9,395 bases of DNA, taken from assembly GCA_023435945.1 (NCBI GenBank), contig JAEZLB010000144.1:1-9395 (forward strand), read 5' to 3'. The notes under the pieces were generated by a model. It was not told where the DNA came from. It was given only the letters and a program-made list of their open reading frames with translations, and did not search any database. The translations under genes were made by a program, and so were the position numbers. Shown here in pieces: positions 6,625 through 9,395 of the stretch. Every line of letters begins with the position of its first letter. Position 1 is the first letter of the stretch. Source of the stretch: Pseudomonadota bacterium (GTDB lineage: Bacteria > Pseudomonadota > Gammaproteobacteria > Burkholderiales > Burkholderiaceae_D).

Positions 6625-7911
6625 ATGATGAAGTGGCAGGATATACGCAAGGCTTGGAGCGATAAGCCGATACAGTTGGGTCTGGAGCGCGTGCAACGCG
6701 TGCGCGATTCTCTGGGGCTGGCGAAATCGCCGCCAGTTGTGATTACGGTGGGGGGCACCAATGGCAAGGGGTCCACCTGTGCCATGCTGGAATCCATGCT
6801 GCTGGCCGCCGGATATAAGGTTGGCTGTTATACCTCGCCGGACTTTCTGCATTTCGGTGAGCGTATCCGTATCAACGGCATTCCGGCATCGGATGAGCAA
6901 CTTCAGTCGGGATTCGGGTTCGTGATCAGAGATACGGCTGCCGAGACGCTTTCCGCCTTCGAGCTGGAAACGCTGGCGGCGCTGAAAATTCTTGAGGATG
7001 CGGGCCTGGATGCCTGGATACTTGAAGTTGGCCTGGGCGGGCGACTGGATGCTGTAAACGTCATGGATGCCGATGTGGCTATCGTGACCAGCGTGGACCT
7101 CGATCACAAGGAATATCTGGGCGACACGCGCGAAGCCATAGGTTACGAAAAAGCTGGCATCTTCCGTCCCGGCAAAACAGCGATCTGCAGCGATCCGGTG
7201 CCGCCGCAATCGCTGGTGCAGCACGCGAAAACTATCGGTGCCGATTTGTGGCTGTTTGGCCGGGATTTCAATTACATGGGCGACAGGCAGCAGTGGAGTT
7301 ACGGTGGTCGTGAACAGAGGCGCAATGCGCTGGCCTATCCTGCGCTACGAGGGGCCAATCAGTTGCTGAATGCATCAGCGGCGCTTGCTGCGCTCGAAGC
7401 GTTAAAGCAGCGTTTGCCTGTCGGTGCCCAGGCAGTACGTACCGGGCTGGCTACGGTGAGCCTTCCTGGGCGTTTCCAGGTTTTACCGGGACGGCCTACC
7501 GTCATTCTTGACGTTGCCCACAATCCCCATGCCGCTGCGGCACTGGCACAGAACTTGGATAACATGGGTTTTTACCGCTATACCTATGCCGTGTTCGGGG
7601 CCATGCACGACAAGGATATTGCCGGCATGCTCGCGCATTTGAAAGGGCGTATCGATCACTGGTGCGTCACCGACCTGCCGTTGCCACGGGCAGCAAAAGC
7701 TGCCGAGCTTGCCGCGGCGATTGAGGCAACCGGTGTCCCGCCAGGCGACGGTGCTCAAAACAGCATCACGACTTTCGATTCACCGGTTGCCGCTTATGCA
7801 AATGCGATGAGTCGAGCCGGGGAGAGTGATAGAATTGTGGTTTTCGGATCTTTTGTGACTGTGGCGGGTGTCATGCAAGCCCGACAGTCTGCACAATCAC
7901 TGACAACCTGA
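6625..7911 (+). CDS. folC: Bifunctional dihydrofolate/folylpolyglutamate synthase FolC
   Basis: FolC adds L-glutamate to dihydropteroate to make dihydrofolate, and adds further glutamates to reduced folates, using ATP through an acyl-phosphate intermediate. The 428-residue protein has every family signature. These are the P-loop GGTNGKGS (43-50), the Mg-binding region EVGLGGRLDAVN (134-145), DHKEYLG (160-166), YEKAGIF with carbamylated Lys176, PGRF (281-284), DVAHNPHA (296-303) and MHDKD (327-331). The N-terminus aligns with E. coli FolC without gaps from Trp4 through LGLERV, which supports the start. Two adjacent ATG codons (6625 and 6628) are possible. GGAAAG at 6613-6618 is six or nine bases upstream, so the second may be used. 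The gene follows the FolC-like gene by 54 bases in the same frame, and the SPOR gene begins 11 bases after its stop. Confidence 0.97.
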   Translation: MMKWQDIRKAWSDKPIQLGLERVQRVRDSLGLAKSPPVVITVGGTNGKGSTCAMLESMLLAAGYKVGCYTSPDFLHFGERIRINGIPASDEQLQSGFGFVIRDTAAETLSAFELETLAALKILEDAGLDAWILEVGLGGRLDAVNVMDADVAIVTSVDLDHKEYLGDTREAIGYEKAGIFRPGKTAICSDPVPPQSLVQHAKTIGADLWLFGRDFNYMGDRQQWSYGGREQRRNALAYPALRGANQLLNASAALAALEALKQRLPVGAQAVRTGLATVSLPGRFQVLPGRPTVILDVAHNPHAAAALAQNLDNMGFYRYTYAVFGAMHDKDIAGMLAHLKGRIDHWCVTDLPLPRAAKAAELAAAIEATGVPPGDGAQNSITTFDSPVAAYANAMSRAGESDRIVVFGSFVTVAGVMQARQSAQSLTT

Positions 7912-7922
7912 CAATTCACCAG

Positions 7923-8819
7923 ATGGGTTTCTCTTTATTCGGCAAGAATAAGCAATCTGCATCGGACGCAGACACCGATGAGATGGAAGGAAAGGCACCG
8001 CCTCGCAGGCGCAAAAAGAATGCCGAACAGCCTGTCGATCCCGTATTGCCCGAGAAGAAACGCGCGCGCCGGCGCCTGGTGGGTGCGGCCGCCATGGTGC
8101 TGGCTGCCATCATAGGTTTGCCCATGCTACTGGAATCAGAACCACAGCCGTTGGCGGACGATGTCCAGGTTTACATCCCTTCGATAGACAAGCCGCCGGT
8201 TAAGGTCAAGATTGCTTCAGCCGATGAGGCGTCGCAGTCAGAAGAGCTGGCCGATGCGCCCGAACAGCAGGCCAAATCTGCCGCAGCTGCGACGGTAGCG
8301 CCCACAGCCCAGCCTCCTTCAGGTCCTGCCGCATCTCCTGTCACCGCTACCGCTTCCAGTGCCGTGCCGGCAACAAAGACTGCGGGCGATGACAAGACGG
8401 CCAAGTTGCCGGTTGCATCCAAGACGCCAACTCCTGCTGTAACCACAGCTTCAAAAAGCGAGCTTCCCAAATCGACGCAAGAGGCTTCCAGTACCGAACG
8501 CGAACGTGCCGCCAAAGTGCAGGCATTGCTGGCAGGCCGGGGCGCGGAAACGGCCGGTATAGCCAAGGCCTCTGCCCAGACTGCGCAGGAGGGCAGATTT
8601 GCGCTGCAGGTGGCTGCGCTGGGTTCCCCAGAGAAAGCCAGAGAATTGCAGGATAAGCTGAGCAAGGCAGGTATCAAGTCGTACACGGAAAAGGTAAAGG
8701 TCTCCGGCAGCGAGCAAATCCGCGTGCGTGTCGGGCCGTTTGCGAGTCGTGAAGAAGCAGACAAGATGCGCGGTAAGCTGTCCGATATCGGACTTAACGG
8801 CATGGTGATGCCTCTCTGA
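7923..8819 (+). CDS. dedD: SPOR domain protein, DedD type
   Basis: This looks like a single-pass inner-membrane protein whose periplasmic SPOR domain binds denuded glycan strands at the division septum; DedD in E. coli helps cell constriction. The order of parts is as follows. A short cytoplasmic segment is rich in Lys and Arg (1-51, including RRRKK and KKRARRR). A transmembrane helix lies at about 52-70. A long linker rich in Ala, Thr, Pro, Ser and Lys spans about 71-223. The SPOR domain covers 224-298, with FALQVAAL at its first strand and RVRVGPF later. The total of 298 residues is longer than E. coli DedD (about 220), mainly in the linker. It starts 11 bases after folC without a clear ribosome binding site, which suggests translational coupling. 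The position between folC and cvpA matches E. coli dedD. SPOR membership and topology are firm; equivalence to DedD rests largely on the locus. Confidence 0.88.
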   Translation: MGFSLFGKNKQSASDADTDEMEGKAPPRRRKKNAEQPVDPVLPEKKRARRRLVGAAAMVLAAIIGLPMLLESEPQPLADDVQVYIPSIDKPPVKVKIASADEASQSEELADAPEQQAKSAAAATVAPTAQPPSGPAASPVTATASSAVPATKTAGDDKTAKLPVASKTPTPAVTTASKSELPKSTQEASSTERERAAKVQALLAGRGAETAGIAKASAQTAQEGRFALQVAALGSPEKARELQDKLSKAGIKSYTEKVKVSGSEQIRVRVGPFASREEADKMRGKLSDIGLNGMVMPL

Positions 8820-8834
8820 TTCGGGTGACATGAC

Positions 8835-9323
8835 GTGACCGCGTTCGACTATCTGGTGATACTGATATTGTTGTGTTCCATTGTCATCAGCACCTTTCGC
8901 GGCCTGGTAAGAGAGGTATTGTCACTGGTGAGCTGGGTGGTCGCTTTCGTGGTGGCGAACGCTTATGGCGAATCGTTGTCGACGTTATTGCCGGAAATGG
9001 TCCCGGGTGTCCTGACGCGCCTGATTGTGGCCTTTGTGGTCCTGTTTATCGGCGTGCGCATACTGATGTCGCTGGTGATCATGACGGTGGAAACGGGTAT
9101 CCGCGCAGCCGGGCTGACTGTCATGGATCGAGGCTTGGGTGGTTTGTTTGGCCTGGCGCGTGGCGCATTGATCGTGATAACGGTCGTTATATTGTGCGGC
9201 TTGACGGCAATTCCGCGCCAGCCGGTATGGACTGAGGCGTTGCTGAGTCCCCTTGCCGTGACGGCCGCCAATACCATCCTGCCTTATCTTCCGGGCGAGT
9301 TGTCGAATCGCATCAAGTTTTAA
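8835..9323 (+). CDS. cvpA: CvpA family inner-membrane protein
   Basis: CvpA is a small polytopic membrane protein named for its need in colicin V production; its molecular role is not settled, though it affects envelope stress resistance in some Gammaproteobacteria. The 162-residue product has four hydrophobic segments, at about 5-20, 26-43, 60-82 and 101-122. It carries the family pattern FRGLVREVLSLVSW (21-34), and DRGLGGLFGLARG (98-110) before the last helix. The length equals that of E. coli CvpA. The start is GTG at 8835, 15 bases after the SPOR gene. The nearby ATG (8830) reaches a stop two codons later in a different frame, so GTG is the only sensible start. purF follows after 61 bases, as in E. 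coli. Confidence 0.95.
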   Translation: MTAFDYLVILILLCSIVISTFRGLVREVLSLVSWVVAFVVANAYGESLSTLLPEMVPGVLTRLIVAFVVLFIGVRILMSLVIMTVETGIRAAGLTVMDRGLGGLFGLARGALIVITVVILCGLTAIPRQPVWTEALLSPLAVTAANTILPYLPGELSNRIKF

Positions 9324-9373
9324 GGCGCAGGTTCGATCACGGTTTTGAGTTTGAAGTTTTAATCATTTGATTT

Positions 9374-9378
9374 AGGAG
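9374..9378 (+). promoter_or_regulatory. Ribosome binding site of purF
   Basis: AGGAG stands six bases before the ATG at 9385. It is the strongest ribosome binding site in the window and fixes the start of the gene that is cut off by the window end. Confidence 0.85.
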
Positions 9379-9384
9379 TCCACC

Positions 9385-9395
9385 ATGTGTGGCAT
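9385..9395 (+). CDS. purF: Amidophosphoribosyltransferase PurF, first codons only
   Basis: Only eleven bases are visible, reading Met-Cys-Gly and the first two bases of an ATN codon. Class II (Ntn) glutamine amidotransferases begin MCGI or MCGV, with Cys2 as the nucleophile after Met removal. Directly after cvpA this is almost always purF, which makes 5-phosphoribosylamine from PRPP and glutamine in the first step of purine synthesis. The assignment rests on these three residues, the strong ribosome binding site and the conserved cvpA-purF order. Another amidotransferase of the same class cannot be excluded from the sequence. Confidence 0.8.

Noticed and set aside
6364..7224. Minus-strand open frame of 286 codons overlapping the FolC-like gene and folC
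   Set aside because: It is fully antisense to two convincing ligase genes, has no recognisable motifs, and shows no separate regulatory signals.
9324..9384. AT-rich cvpA-purF spacer as a purF promoter or purine regulatory site
   Set aside because: TTTAAT-like sequences exist, but no -35 box is correctly spaced and no clear palindrome is seen. Only the ribosome binding site is supported.

Overview
This window is a betaproteobacterial housekeeping locus in which every gene lies on the + strand. The gene order is fimV (3' end) – truA – trpF – trpB – trpA – accD – FolC-like gene – folC – SPOR/dedD – cvpA – purF (first codons only). As established background, accD-folC-dedD-cvpA-purF is a conserved block in E. 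coli and Pseudomonas, fimV-truA-trpF stands upstream of it in Pseudomonas, and trpB and trpA join it in betaproteobacteria. Gene order and protein sequences therefore point to a betaproteobacterium, perhaps Oxalobacteraceae or Nitrosomonadales. The sequence alone does not fix the genus. Codon use and base composition look uniform, with no sign of insertion sequences, phage, tRNA genes or CRISPR.

Region by region: 1-522 is the acidic C-terminus of FimV, followed by a strong intrinsic terminator (541-574). truA (595-1401) begins right after it with a GTG codon. trpF, trpB and trpA (1460-4318) encode phosphoribosylanthranilate isomerase and both tryptophan synthase subunits. trpB and trpA are not overlapping here. 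They are separated by 110 bp that hold a perfect 15-bp inverted repeat and a second, smaller hairpin. A plausible sigma-70 promoter (4355-4383) precedes accD (4424-5296), the acetyl-CoA carboxylase beta subunit.

The unusual part is 5332-6570, a complete 412-residue FolC/Mur-ligase-like protein inserted between accD and the canonical folC (6625-7911). It keeps the ATP/Mg centre of folylpolyglutamate synthases (P-loop, Glu, His and a Lys at the carbamylated position). It has lost the DxAHN motif of the C-terminal domain, and the Gln/Asn and GRF signatures of the middle domain. I read it as an old, functionally diverged paralogue with unknown substrate. It shares a reading frame with folC, with only one stop codon between them.

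The window ends with a membrane-anchored SPOR protein of the DedD type (7923-8819), the membrane protein CvpA (8835-9323), and the ribosome binding site plus Met-Cys-Gly start of purF. Overall the locus joins tRNA modification, tryptophan synthesis, malonyl-CoA supply, folate glutamylation, septal peptidoglycan binding and purine synthesis. The genes are closely spaced and probably form at least two transcription units, divided near the fimV terminator and the accD promoter. The only candidate for something undescribed is the FolC-like gene; the rest is ordinary core genome with some regulatory oddities.
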